Shown piece by piece: positions 37,731-47,157 of a stretch of DNA of 64,000 nt (position 1 is its first letter; every line of letters starts with the position of its first letter). Origin of the DNA: Xanthomonas vasicola (GTDB lineage: Bacteria > Pseudomonadota > Gammaproteobacteria > Xanthomonadales > Xanthomonadaceae). A model generated the notes under the pieces. The model worked only from the letters and a program-made list of their open reading frames with translations. It was not told where the DNA came from and ran no database searches. The stretch lies in NCBI RefSeq assembly GCF_000772705.2, contig NZ_JSBW02000027.1:62001-126000 (forward strand), written 5' to 3'. The translations under genes and the position numbers were made by a program.

Positions 37731-40559
37731 GTGGATAATCTCCTAAAGCAGTTCGCGCAGTCATCGCAGCTCGCCGGCGGCAACGCCGCCTATATCGAGG
37801 ATCTGTACGAGCAGTACCTCGTCGCCCCGGACAGTGTCGATCCGAAGTGGAAGAGCTACTTCGATGGTTTCGAAGGTCGCAGTGCCGGTGACGTACCGCA
37901 CTCGGCGGCCATCGCCCACATCCTCAGTGCGTCCAAACACGCAGTCAACGCCGGCACCGGTGCAGGCGTCAGTGACGAGCGCGAGCGCAATGTCGGCCGT
38001 CTGATCACTGCCTACCGCGCCCGCGGCCATCTTGGCGCGCAGCTCGACCCGCTGGGCCTGACCCCGCCGGTCAACCCGCCCGATCTGGATCTGCCGTTCC
38101 ACAGCCTCTCGCAGGCTGACATGGACAGCGAGTTCAGCACCGGCGGCGTCGGCGGCCAGCCGCGGATGAAGCTGAAGGATCTGTTGACGCGCCTGAAGGC
38201 GACCTACGCCAGCAGCATCGGCGCAGAGTTCATGCACATCCAGGAATTCGACCAGCGTCAGTGGATCTACAAGCGACTGGAAGATGCCGGCGGCAAGATT
38301 GCAGGCGATGCTGCCAACCGCAAGCGCACCCTGGAGCGGCTCACCGCCGCTGAAGGGCTGGAGCGCTACCTGCACACCAAGTACGTCGGCCAGAAGCGCT
38401 TCTCGCTGGAAGGCGGCGATTCGTTGATTCCGATGATGGACGAGATCATTCGCCGGTCCGGCAACGATCAGGTCAAGGACATCGTGATCGGCATGGCGCA
38501 CCGCGGCCGCCTCAACGTGCTGGTCAATACGCTGGGCAAGAACCCGCGCAAGCTGTTCGACGAATTCGAAGGCAAGTTCGAGCACGCCCATGACGACCGC
38601 GCGCATACCGGCGACGTCAAGTACCACATGGGTTTCTCGGCCGACATCGCTGTTGGCACCGACAAGCAGGTGCATCTGGCGCTGGCGTTTAACCCCTCGC
38701 ATCTGGAAATCGTCGACCCGGTTGTGGTGGGCAGCGTGCGCTCGCGTCAGGAACGTTTCGGCGATGCCGAACGCAAGACCGTGCTGCCAATCCTGATCCA
38801 TGGCGACGCGGCATTCGCCGGCCAGGGCGTGGTGATGGAGCTGTTCCAGATGTCGCAGGCGCGCGGTTTCGCAGTCGGCGGCACGGTGCACATTGTCATC
38901 AACAACCAGATCGGCTTCACCACCAGCACCCGCGACGACGCGCGCTCCACGCTGTACTGCACCGACGTGGCCAAGATGATCGGCGCGCCGGTCTTCCACG
39001 TGAACGGCGACGACCCCGACGCGGTGATGTTCGTGTCCAAGCTGGCCTATGAATTCCGCCAGCAGTTCAAGAAAGACGTGGTCATCGACCTGGTCTGCTA
39101 CCGCCGTTGGGGCCATAACGAAGCCGACGAACCGGCAGCGACCCAGCCGGTGATGTACCAGACGATCCGCAAGCACAAGACCACCCGCGAGCTGTATGCC
39201 GCCAAGCTGGAAAGCGACGGCGTGCTGAGCGCCGACGAAGCCAAGGCGCTGGTGGATGGCTACCGCAACAAGCTGGATTCGGGCGAATACACCACCGAAC
39301 TGGCCAAGCGCAAGCCGGACGAATTCGCCATCGATTGGTCCAAGTATCTGGTCGGCACCGCTGCCGATCCGGTCGACACGCGCGTCAAGCGCGAGCAGTT
39401 AGACCGTTTGGCAAAGCTGATCACCACCATCCCCGAAGGCGTCGAACTGCACGCCCGCGTGGCGAAGATCTACGAAGATCGCGTCAAGATGGCTGCCGGC
39501 GATCAGCTCGGCGACTGGGGCTTTGCCGAAAACCTGGCGTACGCCACGCTGCTGGCGGAAGGCCACAAGTTGCGTCTGGTCGGCCAGGACGCCGGCCGCG
39601 GCACGTTCTTCCACCGTCACGCGATCCTGCATGACCAGAAGACCGACAACTACTACCTGCCGCTGCGCCAGCTGGTGCAGAACCCCGAAGACGCCACCGT
39701 GATCGATTCGCTGCTCAGCGAAGAAGCGGTGATGGGTTTCGAATACGGCTACTCAACCACCGACCCGAATGCGCTGTGCATCTGGGAAGCGCAGTTCGGC
39801 GACTTCGCCAACGGCGCGCAGGTGGTGATCGATCAGTTCATTGCCGCTGGCGAAGCCAAGTGGGGCCGCATTGCGGGCCTGTCGCTGTTCCTGCCGCACG
39901 GCTACGAAGGCCAGGGTCCGGAGCACAGCTCCGCGCGCCTTGAGCGTTTCCTGCAGCTGTGCGCGCTGGAGAACATGCTGGTCTGCGTGCCGACCACGCC
40001 GGCGCAGTGCTTCCACATGATCCGCCGTCAGATGCGCATGACCACCCGCAAGCCGCTGGTGGTGATGACGCCCAAGTCGTTGCTGCGCCACAAGCTGGCA
40101 GTGTCGAGCCTGGAAGAATTGGCCGAGGGCGAGTTCCAGCATCTGATCCCGGATGCCAAGGCCGACGCGGCCAAGGTCAAGCGCGTGGTGCTGTGCTCGG
40201 GCAAGGTCTATTACGACCTGCTGGAAGACCAGACCAAGCGCGGCCAGGACGACGTCGCCATTGTGCGCATCGAACAGCTGTATCCGTTCCCGCGTGCGCA
40301 GCTGGCTGCCGAGCTCAAGGCCTATGCCAACGCCACCGATGTGGTGTGGTGCCAGGAAGAACCGCAGAACCAGGGTGCGTGGTACCAGATCCGCCACCAC
40401 CTCAACTTCTGCCTGGCCAGCGGCCAGAGCCTGCATTACGCCGGCCGCGCCCGTTCGCCCTCGCCTGCCGCCGGCCACATGGCCGACCACATCATCGAAC
40501 AGCAGAAGCTGGTCGCCGATGCGCTACTTAATCCGTTCAACGACCAAGTCGCTGAATAA
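37731..40559 (+). CDS. sucA: 2-Oxoglutarate dehydrogenase E1 component
   Basis: The 942-residue thiamine-dependent E1 decarboxylates 2-oxoglutarate and passes the succinyl group to the E2 lipoyl arm in the TCA cycle. It begins with the E2-binding N-terminus (DNLLKQFAQSS, YIEDLYEQYL, PKWKSYFDGF). It shows IGMAHRGRLNVLVN, AFNPSHLEIVDP, the TPP/Mg motif region GDAAFAGQGVVMELF...VINNQIGFTTS, and LPHGYEGQGPEHSSARLERFLQ. The start is GTG at 37731, where the family sequence MDNLLKQF begins; the open frame extends upstream but without homology. E2 and E3 genes follow on the same strand, so this is the full OGDH operon. Confidence 0.95.
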   Translation: MDNLLKQFAQSSQLAGGNAAYIEDLYEQYLVAPDSVDPKWKSYFDGFEGRSAGDVPHSAAIAHILSASKHAVNAGTGAGVSDERERNVGRLITAYRARGHLGAQLDPLGLTPPVNPPDLDLPFHSLSQADMDSEFSTGGVGGQPRMKLKDLLTRLKATYASSIGAEFMHIQEFDQRQWIYKRLEDAGGKIAGDAANRKRTLERLTAAEGLERYLHTKYVGQKRFSLEGGDSLIPMMDEIIRRSGNDQVKDIVIGMAHRGRLNVLVNTLGKNPRKLFDEFEGKFEHAHDDRAHTGDVKYHMGFSADIAVGTDKQVHLALAFNPSHLEIVDPVVVGSVRSRQERFGDAERKTVLPILIHGDAAFAGQGVVMELFQMSQARGFAVGGTVHIVINNQIGFTTSTRDDARSTLYCTDVAKMIGAPVFHVNGDDPDAVMFVSKLAYEFRQQFKKDVVIDLVCYRRWGHNEADEPAATQPVMYQTIRKHKTTRELYAAKLESDGVLSADEAKALVDGYRNKLDSGEYTTELAKRKPDEFAIDWSKYLVGTAADPVDTRVKREQLDRLAKLITTIPEGVELHARVAKIYEDRVKMAAGDQLGDWGFAENLAYATLLAEGHKLRLVGQDAGRGTFFHRHAILHDQKTDNYYLPLRQLVQNPEDATVIDSLLSEEAVMGFEYGYSTTDPNALCIWEAQFGDFANGAQVVIDQFIAAGEAKWGRIAGLSLFLPHGYEGQGPEHSSARLERFLQLCALENMLVCVPTTPAQCFHMIRRQMRMTTRKPLVVMTPKSLLRHKLAVSSLEELAEGEFQHLIPDAKADAAKVKRVVLCSGKVYYDLLEDQTKRGQDDVAIVRIEQLYPFPRAQLAAELKAYANATDVVWCQEEPQNQGAWYQIRHHLNFCLASGQSLHYAGRARSPSPAAGHMADHIIEQQKLVADALLNPFNDQVAE

Positions 40560-40601
40560 CTCCTCTTCCCCAAAGAACGAAAACCCTAGGACGCTCCCCG
40601 A

Positions 40602-41813
40602 ATGGCCACCGAAGTCAAAGTTCCGGTACTGCCCGAATCCGTTTCCGACGCCACCATCGCCAGCTGGCACAAGAAGGCCGGTGAAGCGGTCAAGCGCGAC
40701 GAGAATCTGGTCGACCTGGAAACCGACAAGGTCGTGTTGGAAGTTCCTTCGCCGGTCGACGGCGTACTGAAGGAAATCAAGTTCGAAGCCGGCAGCACGG
40801 TGACCAGCAACCAGATTCTGGCGATCATCGAAGAAGGCGCTGTGGCTGCGGCTGCACCGGCTGAAGAGAAGAAGGCCGCTGCACCGGCGGCTGCAGCAGC
40901 TCCGGCTGCCGCTCCGGCCCCGGCTGCCGCAGCTGCGCCTGCCGCTGCATCCAAGTCGGCTGCCGATGCGCTGCCGCCGGGTGCGCGTTTCTCTGCGATC
41001 ACCCAGGGTGTGGATCCGTCGCAGGTCGAGGGCACCGGCCGTCGTGGCGCGGTGACCAAGGAAGACATCGTCAACTTCGCCAAGGCCGGCGGCGTGGGCA
41101 AGGCCTCTGGTGCGCGTCCGGAAGAGCGCGTGCCGATGACCCGCGTGCGCAAGACGATTGCAAAGCGCCTGATGGAATCCAAGAACTCCACCGCGATGCT
41201 GACCACCTTCAACGAGGTCAACCTCGCCAAGGTGTCGGCTGCGCGCAAGGAACTGCAGGACGAGTTCCAGAAAGCACACGGCATCAAGCTCGGTTTCATG
41301 AGCTTCTTCGTCAAGGCCGCCGCCAACGCGCTGCAGCGCTTCCCGCTGGTCAATGCTTCGATCGACGGCGACGACATCATCTATCACGGCTACAGCGACA
41401 TCTCGATCGCCGTGTCGACCGACAAGGGTCTGGTCACGCCGGTGCTGCGTAACGTCGAGCGCCAGTCGTTCGCCGATGTCGAACAGGGCATCGCCGATTA
41501 CGCCGCCAAGGCGCGCGCCGGCAAGCTGGGCCTGGACGATCTGCAGGGTGGCACGTTCACCATCACCAATGGCGGCACCTTCGGCTCGCTGCTGTCCACC
41601 CCGATCATCAACCCGCCGCAGAGCGCCATCCTGGGCATGCACGCGATCAAGGAACGCCCGATCGCCGAGAACGGCCAGGTCGTGATCGTCCCGATGATGT
41701 ATCTGGCGCTGTCCTACGACCACCGCATCATCGATGGCAAGGATTCGGTGCAGTTCCTGGTCGACATCAAGAATCAGCTGGAAAACCCGGGCCGCATGTT
41801 GTTCGGTCTGTAA
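40602..41813 (+). CDS. sucB: Dihydrolipoyllysine succinyltransferase (E2 of OGDH)
   Basis: The 403-residue E2 core has a single lipoyl domain (residues 1-80; [17 protein letters not shown] with the lipoylated Lys near 43), a flexible Ala/Pro-rich linker (about 85-125), an E3/E1-binding domain ([20 protein letters not shown]) and the catalytic acyltransferase domain ending with [15 protein letters not shown] (His and Asp of the active site). Length and architecture are typical for the succinyl-transferring enzyme. It lies 42 bp after sucA. Lipoyl attachment should be by LipB/LipA encoded elsewhere. Confidence 0.95.
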   Translation: MATEVKVPVLPESVSDATIASWHKKAGEAVKRDENLVDLETDKVVLEVPSPVDGVLKEIKFEAGSTVTSNQILAIIEEGAVAAAAPAEEKKAAAPAAAAAPAAAPAPAAAAAPAAASKSAADALPPGARFSAITQGVDPSQVEGTGRRGAVTKEDIVNFAKAGGVGKASGARPEERVPMTRVRKTIAKRLMESKNSTAMLTTFNEVNLAKVSAARKELQDEFQKAHGIKLGFMSFFVKAAANALQRFPLVNASIDGDDIIYHGYSDISIAVSTDKGLVTPVLRNVERQSFADVEQGIADYAAKARAGKLGLDDLQGGTFTITNGGTFGSLLSTPIINPPQSAILGMHAIKERPIAENGQVVIVPMMYLALSYDHRIIDGKDSVQFLVDIKNQLENPGRMLFGL

Positions 41814-41822
41814 GCCTTGAAG

Positions 41823-42031
41823 CCCCTCTCCCACCGGGAGAGGGGTTGGGGACGCCAGGCAACTGCGTCCGACTCAGCAATGAAGAACGAGCCGCCGCGA
41901 GTCACAGAGGCGAACTATCGGCTGTTCACTAACTCCACTTCGCAGTGGCTTGCTTCATGTCGGGAATACCGGGCAGGCGACCACAGCACCCTCATCCGGC
42001 GCTACGCGCCACCTTCTCCCGCAGGAGAAGG
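41823..42031. repeat. Paired hairpin repeats between sucB and lpd
   Basis: Two hairpins flank the 240-bp gap: CCCCTCTCCC-ACC-GGGAGAGGGG at 41823-41845, and CCTTCTCC-CGCA-GGAGAAGG at 42012-42031, the latter next to CCCTCATCC and GGCGCTACGCGCC. This mosaic of paired purine-rich palindromes is a common Xanthomonas intergenic element. Lying within an operon, it could uncouple lpd expression from sucAB by partial termination or RNA processing. Confidence 0.7.
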
Positions 42032-42053
42032 GAAAGGCAAAGGACTCTAGAAA

Positions 42054-43490
42054 ATGGCTGAAAACTACGACGTCGTCGTCATCGGTGCCGGTCCGGCCGG
42101 TTATCACGCCGCCATCCGTGCGGCGCAGTTGGGCATGAAGGTCGCCTGCATCGACGCGGCCCTCGGCAAGGATGGCAAGCCGGCGCTGGGCGGTACCTGC
42201 CTGCGCGTGGGCTGCATCCCGTCCAAGGCGCTGCTGGATTCCTCGCGCCAGTTCTGGAACATGGGTCACCTGTTCGGCGACCACGGCATCAGCTTCAACG
42301 ACGCCAAGATGGACGTGCCCACCATGATCGGCCGCAAGGACAAGATCGTGAAGCAGTTCACCGGCGGCATCGCGATGCTGTTCAAGGCCAACAAGATCAC
42401 TCCGTACTACGGATTCGGCCAGCTGCAGCCGGGCAACATCGTCAAGGTGACCCAGCACGAAGGCGGCGAGATCGAGCTGAAGGGCACCAACGTGATCCTG
42501 GCGGCCGGTTCGGAGTCGATCGAACTGCCGTTCGCCAAGTTCGACGGCGACACCATCGTCGACAACGTCGGCGGCCTCGATTTCACCGCCGTTCCCAAGC
42601 GTCTGGCGGTGATCGGCGCCGGTGTGATCGGCCTGGAGCTGGGCAGCGTGTGGAAACGTCTGGGCGCCGAGGTCACCATCCTCGAAGCGTTGCCGGACTT
42701 CCTGGCGCTGGCCGATGCCGAAGTGGCCAAGACCGCGCTGAAGGAATTCAAGAAGCAGGGTCTGGACATCAAGCTGGGCGCCAAGGTGAGCAAGACCGAG
42801 ATCACCGGCAGCGGCGATGCCAGGCAGGTGGTGCTCAGCTACACCGACGCCGCTGGCGAGCAGACCCTGACCGTGGACAAGCTGCTGGTGGCCGTCGGCC
42901 GCAAGGCCGCGACCAAGAACCTGCTGGCCGAAGGCACGGGAGTCAAGGTCACCGACCGCGGCCAGATCGAGGTGGACGGACATTGCCACACCGGCGTGGA
43001 CGGCGTGTGGGCGATCGGCGACTGCGTGCGCGGCCCGATGCTGGCGCACAAGGGCTTTGAGGAAGGCATCGCAGTGGCTGAGCTGATCGCCGGCCTGCCC
43101 GGCCACGTCAACTTCGACACCATTCCGTGGGTCATCTATACCGAACCGGAGATCGCCTGGGTCGGCAAGACCGAGCAGCAGTTGAAGGCCGAAGGCGTCG
43201 CCTATAAGGCCGGCAGCTTCCCGTTCGCGGCGATCGGCCGTGCGGTGGCCATGGGCGAGCCGGCTGGCTTCGTCAAGGTGATCGCCGATGCCGAAACCGA
43301 CCGCGTGTTGGGCATGCATTTGGTCGGCGTGGGCGTCTCCGAGTTGGTGCACGAAGGCGTGCTGACGATGGAGTTCAACGGCTCCGCCGACGACCTGGCG
43401 CGTATCTGCCACGCGCATCCGACGCTTTCCGAAGCGATCCACGACGCCGCGATGGCAGTGAGCAAGCGCGCGATTCATAAGGCGAACTAA
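42054..43490 (+). CDS. lpd: Dihydrolipoyl dehydrogenase (E3)
   Basis: The 478-residue FAD enzyme reoxidises dihydrolipoyl groups of 2-oxoacid dehydrogenases using NAD+. It has the N-terminal FAD motif VVVIGAGPAGYHAAI, the redox-active disulfide GGTCLRVGCIPSKAL (about 45-58), the NAD motif VIGAGVIGLELGSVW near 185, AIGDCVRGPMLAHK, and the dimer-interface His of CHAHPTLSEAIHDA near the end. It is third in the OGDH operon, 240 bp after sucB with the repeat pair between, and is followed by a strong terminator at 43562. Confidence 0.95.
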   Translation: MAENYDVVVIGAGPAGYHAAIRAAQLGMKVACIDAALGKDGKPALGGTCLRVGCIPSKALLDSSRQFWNMGHLFGDHGISFNDAKMDVPTMIGRKDKIVKQFTGGIAMLFKANKITPYYGFGQLQPGNIVKVTQHEGGEIELKGTNVILAAGSESIELPFAKFDGDTIVDNVGGLDFTAVPKRLAVIGAGVIGLELGSVWKRLGAEVTILEALPDFLALADAEVAKTALKEFKKQGLDIKLGAKVSKTEITGSGDARQVVLSYTDAAGEQTLTVDKLLVAVGRKAATKNLLAEGTGVKVTDRGQIEVDGHCHTGVDGVWAIGDCVRGPMLAHKGFEEGIAVAELIAGLPGHVNFDTIPWVIYTEPEIAWVGKTEQQLKAEGVAYKAGSFPFAAIGRAVAMGEPAGFVKVIADAETDRVLGMHLVGVGVSELVHEGVLTMEFNGSADDLARICHAHPTLSEAIHDAAMAVSKRAIHKAN

Positions 43491-43492
43491 GG

Positions 43493-43698
43493 CCGGGATT
43501 TGGGATTAGGGATTCGCAAGAGCGGTCGTCCCCGTCCCGCATCTTTCCGGCAATGGCATGGCGCCGGGCGAAAGCCCGGCGTTGTGTTTTTCAGGTCCAG
43601 TCAAAACAATCGTGCAACGTGTATTCGACTGATTTCAGATGACATCGACGCGCCGCGCCCCGCTTTTAAGAATCCCCAATCCCAACTCCCAAATCCCA
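43493..43698. repeat. Dispersed GGGATT-type repeat arms, copy 3
   Basis: Left arm GGGATTTGGGATTAGGGATTC begins 3 bp after the lpd stop; right arm AGAATCCCCAATCCCAACTCCC runs to the LOG-gene start codon. The lpd terminator sits between them. The arms match those of copies at 8548, 11949 and 56862. Confidence 0.75.
43562..43591 (+). terminator. Terminator of the sucA-sucB-lpd operon
   Basis: An 8-bp perfect GC stem CGCCGGGC/GCCCGGCG with the stable GAAA tetraloop, followed by TTGTGTTTTTC. It lies 71 bp after the lpd stop codon. Confidence 0.88.
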
Positions 43699-44291
43699 TG
43701 AAAAGCATCTGCGTCTATTGCGGCTCCAACGCCGGCAACAAACCGGTCTATGCCGAACGCGCCACCGCGTTGGGCACGCGCATCGCCGCGCAAGGCCTGC
43801 GACTGATCTACGGCGGCGGCAATGTTGGTCTGATGGGCACGGTGGCCAACGCCGTCCTCGCTGCCGGCGGCCAGGTCACCGGCGTGATTCCCAAGCAGCT
43901 GGCGGACTGGGAAGTGGCCCACCGCGGCCTGACCGAACTGGAGATTGTCGGCTCGATGCATGAGCGCAAGATGCGCATGTTCGAGTTGTCCGATGCGTTC
44001 GTCGCCCTGCCCGGCGGCTTCGGCACCATGGAAGAGATCTTCGAAATGCTGACCTGGCGCCAGCTCGGCATCGGCAACAAGCCGTGCGCGTTCCTGGATA
44101 TCGATAGCTTCTACGCACCGTTGATCGGCATGATCGATCGCATGGTCGAAGAGCGTTTCCTGCATCCGGACCAGCGTGCCGACCTGTGGTATGGCGCCGA
44201 TATCGAGCAGATGCTGGAATGGATGCAGCACTACACCCCGGCGCAGGCGTCGAAGTGGATTGACGAGAAGCGCCGCTCCACCCTGGTGTAA
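43698..44291 (+). CDS. LOG-family protein (TIGR00730)
   Basis: The 197-residue product belongs to the LOG family, named for plant LONELY GUY cytokinin riboside 5'-monophosphate phosphoribohydrolases. It begins MKSICVYCGSNAG and has YGGGNVGLMG, the substrate/metal motif PGGFGTMEE (about residues 101-109), and MLTWRQLGIGNKP. Bacterial members hydrolyse AMP or related nucleotides; whether this one makes free cytokinin is unproven but notable in a plant-associated bacterium. The ATG immediately follows repeat sequence (AAATCCC), so no ribosome site is seen. It is a single gene. Confidence 0.88.
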   Translation: MKSICVYCGSNAGNKPVYAERATALGTRIAAQGLRLIYGGGNVGLMGTVANAVLAAGGQVTGVIPKQLADWEVAHRGLTELEIVGSMHERKMRMFELSDAFVALPGGFGTMEEIFEMLTWRQLGIGNKPCAFLDIDSFYAPLIGMIDRMVEERFLHPDQRADLWYGADIEQMLEWMQHYTPAQASKWIDEKRRSTLV

Positions 44292-44556
44292 CCGAAAGCA
44301 GCCAAAACACACGTCGTCTCACTGCGAGTCTGCTGGGTTACCAAGGCGCGACTCACTAGGTTGCCCAGCACACGATGCCAGCCGCCGCCGCGGTGCCGGC
44401 AAGCGCGATGCCGCTGTGGACGCGTCGGCCAACATCACTCCGACACTGCTGAGGTAGTGCTGCACGACGGCGCACCTGGCACTGTTTTGCCAGCTTGCAA
44501 CGGCAGTCACGATGGCCGCAGCAACCCGCAACACCGCCTCGCATAGAATGGCGGCG

Positions 44557-45150
44557 ATGCTCGATACCCTCGCCGCTGACGCGCACCACAGCCTGGACAT
44601 CAAGCACAGTCGCTTTCTGGCCCACGCTGCCGCACTGGACACTCCCGCGCATGCGCTGGAGATCGTGCAGCGCGTGTCCGTGCCGGATGCCACCCACAAC
44701 TGCTGGGCCTATCGGTTCGGGCAGGACTATCGCTCCAGCGACGACGGCGAGCCGAGTGGCACCGCCGGCCGGCCGATCCTGGCCGCCATCGACGGCCAGG
44801 GCTTCGACCGGATAGTGGTCGTGGTCACGCGCTGGTATGGCGGCATCAAACTCGGCGCTGGCGGGCTGGTACGCGCCTATGGCGGCACGGCGGCCGAGTG
44901 CTTGCGGCTGGCGACGCGGCAACCGCTGATCGCGTTGTCGCTGGTGCAGGTGCAGTGCCGGTTCGACGATCTGGGCCTGGTGCACGCAGCGCTGGCGGCC
45001 TTCCATGCCGACAAACTGGATGAACATTTCGACGCCAACGGTGCAGCGTTGCGCGTGCAACTGCCTGCGGATCAGCTCGCCGGCTTGAAAACCCGCCTGT
45101 GCGACGCCACTCGCAATCGTGTCAATCTCTCAACTCCGGAAGCCGCATGA
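44557..45150 (+). CDS. YigZ/IMPACT family protein
   Basis: The 197-residue product has the UPF0029/IMPACT N-terminal fold, with KHSRFLAHAA, DATHNCWAYRFG, DDGEPSGTAGRPIL and VVTRWYGGIKLGAGGLVRAYGGTAAE, followed by the DUF1949-type C-terminal domain. The family is linked to translation control in eukaryotes and has no settled role in bacteria. The start at 44557 is chosen by the conserved MLDTLAAD; an in-frame ATG 9 bp upstream (44548) is also possible, and no clear ribosome site is present for either. Its stop overlaps the start of the MsbA-like exporter by 4 bp, so the pair is co-translated. Confidence 0.82.
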   Translation: MLDTLAADAHHSLDIKHSRFLAHAAALDTPAHALEIVQRVSVPDATHNCWAYRFGQDYRSSDDGEPSGTAGRPILAAIDGQGFDRIVVVVTRWYGGIKLGAGGLVRAYGGTAAECLRLATRQPLIALSLVQVQCRFDDLGLVHAALAAFHADKLDEHFDANGAALRVQLPADQLAGLKTRLCDATRNRVNLSTPEAA

Positions 45151-46928
45151 CCCAGCCAGCCGCTGCACGTCCCAACCCGTTGCGGAAGCTGGGCAGCCTG
45201 CGCACCCTGTGGCCCTTCATCCAACGCCAGCGTGGCCTGTTCGTTGCCTGGATGGTCGCGCTGACGATTTCCGCTGCCGCCACACTGAGCCTGCCGGCAG
45301 CGGTCAAGCGCATGATCGATCAAGGCTTCTCCGGCGACGCGCAGATCAACCAGGCGTTCGCGCTGTTGTTCGCAGTCTCGGTGGTGCTGGCGGTGGCGAC
45401 CGCTGCCCGCTTCTATTTCGTCGCACTGCTGGGCGAAAAAGTGGTCGCCGACCTACGTGGCCGGCTGTACGCACACCTGATTGGCCTGGACGCCGGATTT
45501 CATGACCGCAGCCGCAGCGGCGAACTGGTGTCGCGCTTGTCGGCCGACAGCGAATTGCTGCGCGGGCTGATCGGCAGCACCATGTCGGTGGCCTTGCGTA
45601 GCGTGGCCACGGTGATCGGCAGCGTGGTGATGTTGTTCGTCACCAGCCCACGCCTGGCCGGCTTCACCTTGATCGGCATCCCGCTGGCGGTGCTGCCGAT
45701 CGTGCTGGGCGCACGCCGCCTGCAGAAGATTTCGCGTGCAAGCCAGGACCGCGTGGCCGACGCCAATACGCTGGCGGCCGAAACCCTGGGCGCAGTACGC
45801 ACCGTGCAGGCGCATGCGCGCGAGCGTTACGAAAGCCAACGTTTCAGTACGGCACTGCTGACCGCCATCGACACCGCAAAGCTGCGCATCCGCACCCAGG
45901 CCACCGTGACCGCGGTGGCGATCATGCTGATCTTCGGCGCGATCGTTGGGGTGTTGTGGTTGGGCGCGCATGATGTGGTGTCTGGCCGCATGACGCCCGG
46001 CACGCTGGGCCAGTTCGTGTTGTACGCAATGATCGGCGGCGGTTCGGTCGGCGCGCTGGCCGAGGTCTGGAACGAGTTGCAGCGTGCCGCCGGCGGCATG
46101 GGCCGGGTAGGTGAATTGCTCGACGAACAACCGGCCATCGTGGCGCCGGCCACGCCGCAGCCCTTGCCGCAGCCGCTGCGCGGCGCGATCCATTTCGATC
46201 AGGTGGTGTTTCATTACCCACAGCGTCCGGACGCGCCGGCGCTGGATGGCTTCGATCTGCATGTCAGCCCTGGCGAAACCGTGGCGCTGGTCGGTCCTTC
46301 CGGGGCGGGCAAGAGCACGGTGCTGGCGATGCTGCTGCGTTTCCACGACCCGGTCAGCGGCAAGGTGCGCATCGACGACATCGACCTGCGCGACACCGAC
46401 CCGGTACTGCTGCGCGAACGCATCGCGCTGGTGCCGCAGCAACCCACGCTCTTTGCCGCCAGTGCCGCCGACAACATCCGCTACGGGCGCCTGCAAGCCA
46501 GCGATGCCGAAGTGGAAGCGTCCGCCGCCGCGGCCGAAGCCGATGCCTTCATCCGCGCCCTGCCCCAGGGTTACGCCAGCGAACTGGGCGAACGCGGCAC
46601 GCGACTGTCCGGCGGCCAGCAGCAACGCGTGGCGATTGCGCGTGCGCTGCTCAAGGACGCGCCGATCCTGCTGCTGGATGAAGCCACCAGCGCGCTCGAT
46701 GCCCAAAGCGAACGGTCCGTGCAACAGGCACTGGACCGGCTGATGGAAGGCCGCACCACGCTGGTCATCGCGCACCGCCTGGCCACCGTGCTCAAGGCCG
46801 ACCGCATCGTAGTAATGGATGCCGGCCGCATCGTCGCACAGGGCACGCATGCGCAATTGATCGCCGAAGGCGGCCTGTACGCGGAGCTGGCGCGGCTGCA
46901 GTTCATCGATCAATTAAGAGTTGCCTGA
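45147..46928 (+). CDS. MsbA-like ABC exporter (fused membrane and ATPase domains)
   Basis: The 593-residue half-transporter has six membrane segments (about 30-315) and an intact ATPase domain: Walker A VGPSGAGKST near residue 390, signature LSGGQQQRVAIARALL, Walker B ILLLDEATSALD, and the switch His of IAHRLAT. It should act as a homodimer exporting lipid or amphipathic compounds; it resembles the multidrug/lipid group annotated as ABC transporter permease/ATP-binding in Xanthomonas. Genuine msbA is usually next to lpxK, which is not here. The ATG overlaps the YigZ stop by 4 bp. The intact motifs contrast with the degenerate ABC protein 1.2 kb downstream. Confidence 0.9.
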   Translation: MTQPAAARPNPLRKLGSLRTLWPFIQRQRGLFVAWMVALTISAAATLSLPAAVKRMIDQGFSGDAQINQAFALLFAVSVVLAVATAARFYFVALLGEKVVADLRGRLYAHLIGLDAGFHDRSRSGELVSRLSADSELLRGLIGSTMSVALRSVATVIGSVVMLFVTSPRLAGFTLIGIPLAVLPIVLGARRLQKISRASQDRVADANTLAAETLGAVRTVQAHARERYESQRFSTALLTAIDTAKLRIRTQATVTAVAIMLIFGAIVGVLWLGAHDVVSGRMTPGTLGQFVLYAMIGGGSVGALAEVWNELQRAAGGMGRVGELLDEQPAIVAPATPQPLPQPLRGAIHFDQVVFHYPQRPDAPALDGFDLHVSPGETVALVGPSGAGKSTVLAMLLRFHDPVSGKVRIDDIDLRDTDPVLLRERIALVPQQPTLFAASAADNIRYGRLQASDAEVEASAAAAEADAFIRALPQGYASELGERGTRLSGGQQQRVAIARALLKDAPILLLDEATSALDAQSERSVQQALDRLMEGRTTLVIAHRLATVLKADRIVVMDAGRIVAQGTHAQLIAEGGLYAELARLQFIDQLRVA

Positions 46929-46991
46929 CGCTGCGCTACCAGCGCTTGGCACTTGGAGCAGCGAACAAAAGACGGCGCTCATCGCCACGCA

Positions 46992-47082
46992 GGCGCGGCC
47001 GGTGTTCGGCATCGGCCCGCGTCACTCGTACACTGCAATTCCAACGCGCAGTCCACAGCCACCGGACGACCGCTCGCTCCAC
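46992..47082. repeat. ~90-bp intergenic repeat, copy 2
   Basis: It begins GGCGCGGCCGG, has CTCGTACACTGC at offset 33 and GCTCGC at offset 80, identical in spacing to copy 1 at 27083. It lies between the exporter gene and the LysR gene. Confidence 0.75.
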
Positions 47083-47157
47083 GTGTTAGCCACACTTCGC
47101 CCATCTTGCCTCACCGGCCACGCCGGCCGTGCGCTCCCACGCAATCCGATGTGACCC

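Noticed and set aside
37761-39176. 471-codon open frame opposite sucA
   Set aside because: Antisense of sucA with no recognisable domain or ribosome site.
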